NCBI RefSeq assembly: GCF_029839275.1 | Contig: NZ_JAOCAH010000019.1 | Span: 1 to 64,000 of the forward strand | Direction: 5' to 3' | Length of the DNA: 64,000 nucleotides | From: Pseudomonas sp. GD03944 | GTDB taxonomy: Bacteria; Pseudomonadota; Gammaproteobacteria; Pseudomonadales; Pseudomonadaceae | Part shown: positions 28,984-36,798 of the stretch, in pieces | Layout: every line of letters starts with the position of its first letter | How positions within the stretch are numbered: position 1 is the stretch's first letter | Made by a program: the position numbers and the translations under genes | The notes under the pieces: generated by a model | Databases searched by the model: none | What the model was told of the DNA's origin: nothing | The model's input: only the letters and a program-made list of their open reading frames with translations

Positions 28984-29238
28984 TCAGGCCTTGGCCGGCA
29001 GGTGGCTGGCCAGGGGCACGGCCTTGAAAATCGGTTCGCGGCTCAGCACCCGGAGGCCTTCCGGGCTGCTTTCCAGCAGTTGCCGTTCGCTGTCGGCGAC
29101 CAGCAGTGCCAGGTCATAGCCGGCGTCGGTCAGGGTCGTGGCCAGCTCGCGAACCGCGTCGGCGGCCCAGGGCGCGTCGGATTCGAAATGGCCGAGCAGT
29201 TTGTCCTGGCGGTGAATGGTCAGACGGAAGGTGTGCAT
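28984..29238 (-). CDS. Conserved-looking small protein of unknown function
   Basis: Acidic to neutral protein of 84 residues (MHTFRLTIHRQDKLLGHFES...). It has no signal peptide, membrane segment or recognised motif; the pattern suggests an alpha/beta fold with two strands, a long helix (VRELATTLTDAGYDLALLV) and a further strand. ATG 29238 has AGGAGG five bases upstream, which makes it a credible gene. It stands alone between the LacI gene and the thioredoxin-like gene, 118 bp from the latter. Confidence 0.6.
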   Translation of the reverse strand: MHTFRLTIHRQDKLLGHFESDAPWAADAVRELATTLTDAGYDLALLVADSERQLLESSPEGLRVLSREPIFKAVPLASHLPAKA

Positions 29239-29356
29239 GGGGGCCTCCTGAAACGGGCTGCCGGAGCAGGGCGGAAACAGCGGTCGAGGGTGTCAGCAAT
29301 GAATACGGCCTGGGCCGAGGCCCAGGCCGTTCGTGCGGTGGCGCATGGAACGGGGC

Positions 29357-29587
29357 TTATTTCAGGTCGTCGATGGACGCGCCGAAGTTCAGGTGCAGGA
29401 CCTGGCCGTCGACCACCAGGGCGGGGACGGATTTGACGCCGGCCTGTTCGGCCTCGCTCACGCGCTGGGATTGGTCACCGAGGTGAACGATTTCGACCTG
29501 GACCTTCGGGTCGAGCAGGTTCAGCAGGGTCTGTTCGGCGGAAATGCAGACCGGGCAACCGGCGTGGTAGAAGCGTGCTTGAGTCAT
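29357..29587 (-). CDS. Small thioredoxin/glutaredoxin-fold protein with CPVC motif
   Basis: Protein of 76 residues with a thioredoxin-like fold. The CPVC redox pair is at Cys11 and Cys14 (HAGCPVCISAEQ), followed by VEIVHLGDQ and the cis-proline segment SVPALVVDGQVLHLNFG. Likely a cytoplasmic thiol-disulfide protein; its partner is unknown. ATG 29587 has AGGAG seven bases upstream; the longer in-frame start would run through the promoter. The promoter carries two GTATCG/CGATAC palindromes, so it is under dedicated control. Confidence 0.78.
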   Translation of the reverse strand: MTQARFYHAGCPVCISAEQTLLNLLDPKVQVEIVHLGDQSQRVSEAEQAGVKSVPALVVDGQVLHLNFGASIDDLK

Positions 29588-29608
29588 GGTGAATCTCCTG
29601 TTTGGTTG

Positions 29609-29686
29609 GTATCGATTCGATACTGTGCGCAGCGTACTCCGATACGCTGCGCTGTCAATATGGTTTTTACTCGATACCAAGTATCG
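29609..29686 (-). promoter_or_regulatory. Promoter and two palindromic operators of the thioredoxin-like gene
   Basis: On the minus strand, TTGACA (29653-29658) and TACGCT (29631-29636) with 16-bp spacing form a promoter. Operators are GTATCG-ATT-CGATAC at 29609-29623, overlapping the predicted start of transcription, and CGATAC-CAA-GTATCG at 29672-29686, upstream of -35. The layout fits a repressor, perhaps TetR-like, encoded elsewhere. Confidence 0.6.
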
Positions 29687-29767
29687 CCAGGCGTGATGCG
29701 AGCGCCCACGACCGAGCGCGCCCGTGCAGGCGACGTTCGGTTGTGGGATGAAGGGGAAGGGGCGCCG

Positions 29768-32605
29768 TCAGGCGAGGGGCTTGAGCAGTTGCCGTGCGGC
29801 TTCGAAGTCGACGGAACCGAAGCCTTCGGAGAAGGTGTCCATCAGCACGGTGAGTTCGCGTTGGGCCTGCTCGGGCTTGCCCTGGCGGACCCACAGCCGT
29901 GCCAGGCTGGTGGTGATGCGCAGCTCCCAGGCTTTCATGCCTTGCTCGCGGGCCATGTTCAGCGCGGTGTGCAGGCATTGTTCGCCCACGTACTGGCCAG
30001 TGCCGTCGGGCTCGTCGAGCAGCAGGTCGCCCTGGCAGCGCATCAGCTCGGGCAATGACGCCCGGTCGTCGTTGGCGGTGGCCTGGGTGATGGCGGTGTC
30101 GATCAGGCGCAGGGCTTCTTCCCGGCGGCCGTGGCGCGCCAGTTCGGTGCTCAGGGCCGACATGTAGGGGGACAGGTAGGAGGCGTAACGCACCTGGCCC
30201 AACTGCTCCAGGGCCGGGACGATGATCGACTCGTAGGCACTGCTTTCGCCCTGCCAGAAGCGGTACAGACCGCGCCAGAACTCGCCGCCCCAGAACTGCC
30301 CGGCACCGATGGCGTGGGCGCCGGGATGGTGCCAGTTGCGGGCATCGAGCAGGCGCTGGCTGGGAATCGCCAGCGCCGGAATGCCGCCGGTCAGCAGGGC
30401 GATGGGGCAGGTGCTCATGGTCAGTACGTGCCACTGGCTGGCCAGGTGGCCGATGGCTTCGGCGCGCTGCTCGGCGTTCTGCATGATGCGCACGGCCTGG
30501 TCGGAGTAGCCCTGCAGCCAGCGGGTGTAGGCCAGCGCGCAGAGCGCGGCGACCTTCTGGTCGTAGGCGTAGCGCAGGATGTGCCGGCGGCGCAGTTCAT
30601 CCGGGTACTGCTTGAGCAGGTCGAGCAGGATGCTGTGGGCATCGTCCAGCTCGCCGAGGCACAGGCTCGACAGCGCCAGCATGCGCTTGGCGACGTAAAC
30701 GTCCTTGCCGTCGGCGCTGTGCTGCGCCAGTTGCATGAAGTCCTGGGCGATCTGCAGGTTCTGCGGGTACGGGCCGTTCAGGTAACCGTGGGCCCACAGG
30801 CCCCAGGTGGCCAGAGCCTGGTACTCCGGCTCGTCGAGGCGCCGGGCGATCTCGAAGGCATGGTGGAAGGCCTGGCGGGTCGCCACGGTGGCGCCGGTGT
30901 AGAGCAGCGCCTTGCCGCGGGCGGCTTCGAGCTTCATCACCTTGTCTTCGGACTGCTCCGGGTTTTCCAGCTTCGCCAGGGCGCGGGTGGCGTTGCCCAG
31001 GCATTCGACCACCAGCGAGTGGTGCAGCCAGAACGGCAGGGCGGCGATGGTCAGGTCGATGCCCAGGGCGTTGTCGCCATGGGAGGAGAGCGACCAGCGC
31101 AGGGCTTCGCGCAAATCTTCCAGCAGCTCGTTGCAGTGCTGGCAGCGTGGGGAGTCCTCGACTTCCCAGACCAGGGCGACGCTGGCGAAGGTTTCCAGCA
31201 GGTACTGCGCATGGGCACGGCGCATGGCAGGCAGTTCGCCGCTGTCTTCGAGCTTCTCACAGGCGTAGGCCCGGGTGGTTTCCAGCAGGCGATAACGCGC
31301 TTCCGGGCGGCTGGCGGCCACCGACAGAAGGGACTTGGTGACCAGGCTGGAAATGCTGTCGATGGCCTCGTCGCGGCTGAATTCGTCACCCGCGACCACC
31401 GCCAGGGCGGCCTCCATGTCGAACGCCCCGGCGAACACCGCCAGGCGACGGAACACGATCTTGTCGGTGGGGCTGAGCAGGTCGAAGCTCCAGTCCAGAG
31501 TGGCGCGCAGGGTCTGGTGACGGGGCAGGGCGGAGCGATTGCCACCCTTGAGCAGCGCCATGCGGTCATCCAGGCGTGCCGCCACGGCGGCCAGGCCCAG
31601 GGTCGCGACCCGGGCGGCAGCCAGCTCTATGGCCAGGGGGATGCCGTCCAGTTCGCGGCAGATGCGTGCCTTGAGGTCGGACATCAGCGGCTCTTCCAGC
31701 ACTTCGCTCCAGCCGTGCACCAGGCGTGCTTCCAGCAGCCGCACGGCGCTCGCTGCGCGGATCGCTTCCGGGGTGTCACCGGGCTGCGGCACGTCCAGCG
31801 GGGCGACCCGGTAGACGTACTCGTCTTCGATGCGCAGCGGCTCCTGGCTGGTGGCCAATACGTGCAGGCCCGAGCAGCGGTGCAGCAGGCTCTGGGTGAC
31901 CTGGGCGACGGCGTCGATCAGGTGCTCGCAGTTGTCGAGGATGAACAGGATCTTGCGCGAGCCGACATAGGCCGCGATCTGCTCCAGGGTCGCCTCGTTG
32001 CCGGCGGGCGCCAGGCCGAGCGCCTTGGCGATGGTCGCCAGGAGGAACTCGGCAGTAAACAGTGGCGCCAGGTCGGCAATATGCACCTGGTCGCGAAAAT
32101 GCGAGCTGAGTTCCCGGGCGCACTCGACGGCCAGGCGGGTCTTGCCGATGCCGCCCGGCCCGACCAGGGTGAGCAGGCGGTGCTCGCGCAGGTGGGCGAG
32201 CAGTTCGACGAGGGCCGACTCACGCCCGACCAGGGCGGAAATGCCCGACGGCAGGCCGCCGTGGTTGAGGCGTTGTTCCACCACCGGGATTTCGACCAGG
32301 TGGCCGGCCAGCTGATAGCCACGGCCGGACACGGTCTTGAGCAGGTGGCGCTCGGAGCCCAGGGCTTTGCGCAGTAGGGAAATCTGCGCTTCCAGGGTGT
32401 TCTCTTCAACGATCCGGCCCGCCCAGACGTTGCGCATCAATTCATCTTTGCTGACCACCTGGCCGTTGGCTTCGACCAGTGCGACCAGAACATCGAATGC
32501 ACGGCCGCGCAGTTCCACCAGGGAACCGTTTACCTTGAGCTGGCGTTGTCTTGGCGCGAGTTCGCAGTTACCAAAACAGATTACCGACGCGGCGTCAGCA
32601 CTCAT
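29768..32605 (-). CDS. Winged-helix regulator with STAND ATPase domain (AfsR/COG3903-like)
   Basis: Regulatory protein of 945 residues. An OmpR-type winged helix fills residues 8-105 (LVELRGRAFDVLVALVEANG, NTLEAQISLLRKALG, SGRGYQLAG). A P-loop NTPase follows: GPGGIGKT at 149-156, then LFILDNCEHLIDAV-type Walker B and LATSQEPLRI. The rest is a long helical/TPR-like sensor region. No receiver domain is present. Such proteins act as ATP-dependent activators in response to unknown signals. It is divergent from the chloroperoxidase-like gene at 33073, a likely target. Confidence 0.85.
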   Translation of the reverse strand: MSADAASVICFGNCELAPRQRQLKVNGSLVELRGRAFDVLVALVEANGQVVSKDELMRNVWAGRIVEENTLEAQISLLRKALGSERHLLKTVSGRGYQLAGHLVEIPVVEQRLNHGGLPSGISALVGRESALVELLAHLREHRLLTLVGPGGIGKTRLAVECARELSSHFRDQVHIADLAPLFTAEFLLATIAKALGLAPAGNEATLEQIAAYVGSRKILFILDNCEHLIDAVAQVTQSLLHRCSGLHVLATSQEPLRIEDEYVYRVAPLDVPQPGDTPEAIRAASAVRLLEARLVHGWSEVLEEPLMSDLKARICRELDGIPLAIELAAARVATLGLAAVAARLDDRMALLKGGNRSALPRHQTLRATLDWSFDLLSPTDKIVFRRLAVFAGAFDMEAALAVVAGDEFSRDEAIDSISSLVTKSLLSVAASRPEARYRLLETTRAYACEKLEDSGELPAMRRAHAQYLLETFASVALVWEVEDSPRCQHCNELLEDLREALRWSLSSHGDNALGIDLTIAALPFWLHHSLVVECLGNATRALAKLENPEQSEDKVMKLEAARGKALLYTGATVATRQAFHHAFEIARRLDEPEYQALATWGLWAHGYLNGPYPQNLQIAQDFMQLAQHSADGKDVYVAKRMLALSSLCLGELDDAHSILLDLLKQYPDELRRRHILRYAYDQKVAALCALAYTRWLQGYSDQAVRIMQNAEQRAEAIGHLASQWHVLTMSTCPIALLTGGIPALAIPSQRLLDARNWHHPGAHAIGAGQFWGGEFWRGLYRFWQGESSAYESIIVPALEQLGQVRYASYLSPYMSALSTELARHGRREEALRLIDTAITQATANDDRASLPELMRCQGDLLLDEPDGTGQYVGEQCLHTALNMAREQGMKAWELRITTSLARLWVRQGKPEQAQRELTVLMDTFSEGFGSVDFEAARQLLKPLA

Positions 32606-33072
32606 GTGTCGTCTCCGTCAACACTCGAACCCCATCGTTCTATGGTTCATGGCTGACCCTTGAAAGCGTGAGTCAGCGCGGGTGGCGCAGGGTACACGGA
32701 TGTCGCTTCCGAACTTTCCAGCGAAGCGGAAGAATCAGTTTTTTTCAGGAATAACCAGAGAAAGGTGGCCATATTTCACGAACCTCGCCTACGCTCACTG
32801 AGCATCTCCGACCCTGCCTGTCGACCTTGGGATACACCGGGCGCCAACAGGGGTGAGCGAGTCGTCCTGCCGGCGATGTCCCTGCGTGCCCTGCCTGCAA
32901 AAGGCGTGGCCAGGCGTTCGATGTCCATCGTGCGCCAGCAGGTCGTTGCAACTACTTGATGTCCTTCGGCCCTCGTCAGCCGCATGCCCTGAACCGTCAG
33001 GTTCCAGGAGGGATGACGGGTTCCCTGCCTACGCCGTTTCGCTTGTCCAGAAAACCTACTGGAGATGCAACG
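32606..33072. other. 467-bp intergenic region, no clear element
   Basis: Gap between the divergent STAND regulator and the hydrolase gene. It must hold both promoters and probably the binding sites of the regulator, which should be direct repeats for an OmpR-type domain. I found no convincing pair, no terminator and no small gene with a good ribosome site. Confidence 0.5.
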
Positions 33073-34089
33073 ATGGGAACCGACTTACCTATTCCGATAG
33101 ATCCCCAGCGACGAACGCTGCTCCTCGGGTCCGCCGCCCTGGCGGTCTCACTGCTACTCCCACTGGGTGGTTGCGCGCGGGGCGTCTCGGCGACGTCCGG
33201 CAGCCCATCCGCCGCCGATCGCCATGCCGCGAACAGCCACGCTGCCAACCGAGAGGAACGAGCCATGGGCACCATCACCACCCGCGACGGTACACAGATC
33301 TACTACAAGGACTGGGGCAGCGGCCCGGTTGTCGTCCTGAGCCACGGTTGGCCCCTGAATGCCGACAGCTGGGAATCGCAGATGTTCTTCCTGGCTGCCA
33401 GCGGCTACCGGGTCATCGCCCACGACCGGCGTGGCCATGGCCGCTCCAGTCAACCCTGGAACGGCAACGAAATGGACACCTATGCCGATGACCTGGCTCA
33501 GCTCCTCGATCATTTGGACGTCCGTGATGCCGCGTTGTTCGGTTTTTCCACCGGGGGCGGCGAAGTGGCCCGCTATATCGGCCGGCACGGCACCGGGCGG
33601 GTGGCCAAGGCAGGGCTGATTTCTGCGGTGCCGCCGCTGATGGTCAAGACCACGGCCAACCCCGGCGGGTTGCCGATCTCGGTGTTCGACGGCATCCGTG
33701 CCGGCTCCGTCGCCGACCGCTCGCAGCTGTACAAGGACATCGCCAGTGGCCCGTTCTTCGGCTACAACCGCCCCGGCGCCAAGCCATCCCAGGGCGTGAT
33801 CGATGCCTTCTGGATGCAGGGCATGCTGGCCGGTCACAAGAATGCCTACGATTGCATCAAGGCGTTCTCGGAAACCGACTTCACCGAAGACCTGAAGACG
33901 TTCGACGTGCCCACCCTGATCCTGCACGGCGACGACGACCAGATCGTGCCGGTGGACGCCGCGGCGCGGGCCTCGGCCAAGCTGGTGCCCAACGCCAAGC
34001 TGGTGATCTACAAGGGCGCGCCCCACGGCATCACCGACACCCACAAGGAACAGCTCGGCAACGACATGCTGGCGTTCCTGCGCAGCTGA
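33073..34089 (+). CDS. Alpha/beta hydrolase, non-heme chloroperoxidase/arylesterase type, with Tat-lipoprotein-like leader
   Basis: Hydrolase of 338 residues. The catalytic triad is visible: Ser159 in GFSTGG, Asp in the DDDQIVP loop (287-289) and His318 in PHGI. HGWPLNADSW and DRRGHGRS are also typical. The first 45 residues carry QRRTLLLGSAALA and LLPLGGCA, a twin-arginine-like signal and lipobox, followed by a His/Ala/Asn-rich linker. The family protein normally starts at MGTITTRDGTQIYY, which is residue 65 here and has its own GAGGAACGAGCC site. Two products (exported and cytoplasmic) are possible. It is followed 44 bp later by an isochorismatase-like gene. Confidence 0.85.
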   Translation: MGTDLPIPIDPQRRTLLLGSAALAVSLLLPLGGCARGVSATSGSPSAADRHAANSHAANREERAMGTITTRDGTQIYYKDWGSGPVVVLSHGWPLNADSWESQMFFLAASGYRVIAHDRRGHGRSSQPWNGNEMDTYADDLAQLLDHLDVRDAALFGFSTGGGEVARYIGRHGTGRVAKAGLISAVPPLMVKTTANPGGLPISVFDGIRAGSVADRSQLYKDIASGPFFGYNRPGAKPSQGVIDAFWMQGMLAGHKNAYDCIKAFSETDFTEDLKTFDVPTLILHGDDDQIVPVDAAARASAKLVPNAKLVIYKGAPHGITDTHKEQLGNDMLAFLRS

Positions 34090-34133
34090 TTTACCGCGAA
34101 CCTTCTGCATCAACTCTTTTGGAGCATCTGAAC

Positions 34134-34697
34134 ATGAGCAGCAAAACAGCCTTGATCGTGGTGGACATCCAGAACGACTACTTCCCCGGCGGCCTGTGGA
34201 CCTTGAGCAAGGTCGAAGCGGCGGCCTCCAAGGCGGCCGAGGTAATCGCCGCGTTCCGCAAAAGCGGCGACCTGGTGGTGCACATCCGTCATGAATTCAC
34301 CAGCAACGACGCACCGTTCTTCCGCCCCGGCAGCGAAGGGGCGAAGCTCCACCCGAGCGTGATCAACAAGCCCGAGGAGCCGGTGGTGCTCAAGCACTAC
34401 ATCAACTCGTTCCGGGAAACCGAGCTGAAAGACGTGCTCGACCAGCACGGCATCGACAGCGTGGTGGTGGTCGGCAACATGAGCCACATGTGCGTGGACG
34501 GCATCACCCGCGCCGCGGTGGATTTCGGCTACGACACCACGGTACTGCACGACGCTTGCGCCACCCTCGACCTGGAGTTCAACGGGGTCAAAGTGCCGGC
34601 CGAACACGTCCACGCGGCGTTCATGGCGGCCCTCAGCTTCGGGTACGCGCCGGTGATTTCCACCGCCGAGTACCTGGCGAAACACGGCGCGCGCTGA
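34134..34697 (+). CDS. Isochorismatase-like cysteine hydrolase
   Basis: Cytoplasmic hydrolase of 187 residues of the isochorismatase/nicotinamidase fold. The catalytic triad is Asp11 (VVDIQNDYF), Lys87 (VLKHYINSF) and Cys120 (SHMCVDGITRAAVDFGY). The start ATG at 34134 follows TTTTGGAGCATCTGAAC. It lies 44 bp after the chloroperoxidase-like gene and is probably co-transcribed; this pairing recurs in Pseudomonas and suggests a small stress or detoxification operon under the divergent STAND regulator. The amide or ester substrate is unknown. Confidence 0.87.
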   Translation: MSSKTALIVVDIQNDYFPGGLWTLSKVEAAASKAAEVIAAFRKSGDLVVHIRHEFTSNDAPFFRPGSEGAKLHPSVINKPEEPVVLKHYINSFRETELKDVLDQHGIDSVVVVGNMSHMCVDGITRAAVDFGYDTTVLHDACATLDLEFNGVKVPAEHVHAAFMAALSFGYAPVISTAEYLAKHGAR

Positions 34698-34951
34698 GCG
34701 AGGACACGACCCTGAAAGCCCCCTGTGATCCTCACCCTTTCGGTGTGTGTTCTCGGTCAGGCCTGGGCCCACGGCCACGGCGGTATCCGCAGTGACAAGG
34801 GCGGCCAGGTCGTGGCGTCCGGCGATCTATCCCTGCCGGCGACCTGGCGCCAGGGCTGACCTGGCGGGTGTCGCCTTCGGTGCGCCTGCCCTGGCGGCGC
34901 GCCGGGGGCGTTTCGCTCCAGCGGGTTGCCAGGCTCGCGCGGGTGTTTGCC

Positions 34952-35449
34952 TTACGACTGGCGGCGCTGCACCACCAGGCCATTGGGCGGCAGGGGCAGG
35001 GCGGTCTTGTAGCGCACCTGCTTGAGCGCGAAGCTGGAACGGATGTTGGCCACTCCCGGCACCTTGGTCAGGTGGTCGACGACGAAGCGCTCCAGCGCCT
35101 GGATATCCGGCACCAGCACCCGCAGCAGGTAGTCCGCGTCGCCACTCATCAGGTAGCACTCCATCACCTCCGGGCGTTCGGCAATGGCCGCCTCGAAGCG
35201 CTGCAGGGCATCTTCCACCTGCTTCTCCAGGCTGACGTGAATGAACACGTTGACGTGCAGGCCGAGCATCTCCGGCACCAGTAGCGTGACCTGCTGGCGG
35301 ATCAGCCCCAGTTCCTCCATGGCCTTGACCCGGTTGAAGCAGGGCGTGGGCGAGAGGTTCACCGAACGGGCCAGCTCGGCGTTGGTGATGCGGGCATCCT
35401 CCTGCAGGCGGTTGAGAATGCCGATGTCGGTACGGTCCAGGGAACGCAT
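34952..35449 (-). CDS. Lrp/AsnC-family transcriptional regulator
   Basis: Regulator of 165 residues. The N-terminal winged helix is SLDRTDIGILNRLQEDARITNAELARSVNLSPTPCFNRVKAME, and the C-terminal RAM domain (residues about 75-150) has the amino-acid binding fold with VMECYLMSGDADYLLRV. The start at 35449 (MRSLDRTD) is preferred; the longer form adds AT-rich leader codons. It is divergent from an EamA exporter, the usual arrangement for a local amino-acid-responsive regulator and its exporter. Confidence 0.93.
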   Translation of the reverse strand: MRSLDRTDIGILNRLQEDARITNAELARSVNLSPTPCFNRVKAMEELGLIRQQVTLLVPEMLGLHVNVFIHVSLEKQVEDALQRFEAAIAERPEVMECYLMSGDADYLLRVLVPDIQALERFVVDHLTKVPGVANIRSSFALKQVRYKTALPLPPNGLVVQRRQS

Positions 35450-35450
35450 G

Positions 35451-35488
35451 AGAATATTTATCTCCAAATTGGTTTTTTTGAAGAATAT
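35451..35488. promoter_or_regulatory. AT-rich divergent control region with repeated AGAATAT
   Basis: AGAATAT occurs at 35451-35457 and 35482-35488, 31 bp apart, about three helical turns, within an AT-rich block of an otherwise GC-rich region. This layout suits Lrp-family octamer binding between the Lrp gene and the exporter gene. Confidence 0.4.
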
Positions 35489-35586
35489 AAGCCTGTAGAT
35501 CGCCGTTGTGGCAGCCAACAACGGAGAAATTCTCCGGCCGCCACGCCCTAGCATGTTCTCGCCACCTGCCCTGCGAGGACACCGCC

Positions 35587-36555
35587 ATGAATCACGCCAC
35601 CTGCACTGCCGATCTGCCTGCCGCCCGCGCGCCGTCGCGGGGGCTGTCGACGGGCACCAAGGGTGGTCTGCTGCTGGTGCTGGCGATCCTGGTGTGGGGC
35701 GCCAACTGGCCGGTGATGAAGAGCGGCCTGGAGCACATCGGCCCGCTGTGGTTCGCCGCCAGCCGCTTCGCCCTGGGCGGCCTGTGCCTGTTCGTGGTGC
35801 AGCTGGGCACCGGCACCCTGCGCGTGCCGACCCGGCGCGACCTGCCCCTGGTGATCAGCGTCGGCCTGTTGCAGATGCTCACCTTCACCGTGCTGGGCAC
35901 CTACGCCATGTTGCAGGTGGATGCCGGGCGCTCGGCGGTGCTGGCCTACACCACGCCACTGTGGGTGGTGCCGGCGGCGCTGCTGTTCTTCGGCGAGCGG
36001 GTGTCGCGCCGACAGGTGGTGGGCGTGCTGCTCGGCCTGTGCGGCGTGGTCGCCCTGCTCAACCCGTTCAGCCTGGACTGGGGCGATACCGCGCTGCTCA
36101 AGGCCAACCTGATGCTGCTGCTCGCGTCCCTGGCCTGGGCCCTGTGCATCCTGCACCTGCGCCACAGCAAGGGCGACTCCACTGCTTACCAATTGGCGCC
36201 CTGGCAGATGCTCCTGGCCACCGTGCCGTTGCTGGTGCTGGCCTGGGTCTTCGAGGGACCGTTCAACGGCGACGGTTCGCGCAGCCTGTGGCTGATCGCC
36301 CTGTTCGTCGGCCCGCTGGCCACGGCGTTCTGCTTCTGTGCGGTGAATGCCGCGAGCATGTGGCTGTCGAGCACCAGCATGTCCACCGCCATGCTCGGCG
36401 TGCCGGTGGTGGGGTTGCTGATGTCGTCCGCCTTCCTCGGCGAGACCCTGACGGCGGACCTGATCATCGGCGTGCTGGCGATCGTCGGTGGCATTGCGCT
36501 GATCAGTTGGTCGGGCCGCAAGCGCGCCACGAACGCGGACCAGCCGGCGTCCTGA
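35587..36555 (+). CDS. EamA-family metabolite exporter (DMT superfamily)
   Basis: Inner-membrane transporter of 322 residues with ten predicted helices in two EamA repeats. The first repeat has AILVWGANWPVMKSGLEHIGPLWFAASRF, the second SLAWALCILHLRHSK. The start ATG at 35587 follows GCGAGGACACCGCC. It is divergent from the Lrp regulator 137 bp away and is presumably controlled by it, so an amino acid is the likely cargo (inference). Confidence 0.9.
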   Translation: MNHATCTADLPAARAPSRGLSTGTKGGLLLVLAILVWGANWPVMKSGLEHIGPLWFAASRFALGGLCLFVVQLGTGTLRVPTRRDLPLVISVGLLQMLTFTVLGTYAMLQVDAGRSAVLAYTTPLWVVPAALLFFGERVSRRQVVGVLLGLCGVVALLNPFSLDWGDTALLKANLMLLLASLAWALCILHLRHSKGDSTAYQLAPWQMLLATVPLLVLAWVFEGPFNGDGSRSLWLIALFVGPLATAFCFCAVNAASMWLSSTSMSTAMLGVPVVGLLMSSAFLGETLTADLIIGVLAIVGGIALISWSGRKRATNADQPAS

Positions 36556-36737
36556 CCTGCATTTTCTGCCCGTCGCCAGCCCCTGGCCTGAGCTGAAATG
36601 ACCTGCCTGGGCGGGCGCCCGCCGGGCGCCGAGAGGCGCCTGGCCGGCCAGGGCCGTCGGCTGCCTTAAACCAGGCTTAAAACCGGCGCGGCGCGGGCAA
36701 TTGCCCTGAGCCCAAACGACCCCGGCGCGTAACCGAA

Positions 36738-36755
36738 CTGTCATTCGCCTTTGTT
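36738..36755 (+). promoter_or_regulatory. Possible Pho box before the metallophosphatase gene
   Basis: CTGTCAT-TCGC-CTTTGTT: the first heptamer equals the PhoB half-site CTGTCAT, and the second matches 4 of 7 at the correct 4-bp spacing. It ends 43 bp before the ATG. One good half-site is only suggestive. Confidence 0.35.
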
Positions 36756-36798
36756 TCCTTGTCGGCCATCTCGCCCTTTGGCCCAACGAGGAACACCC

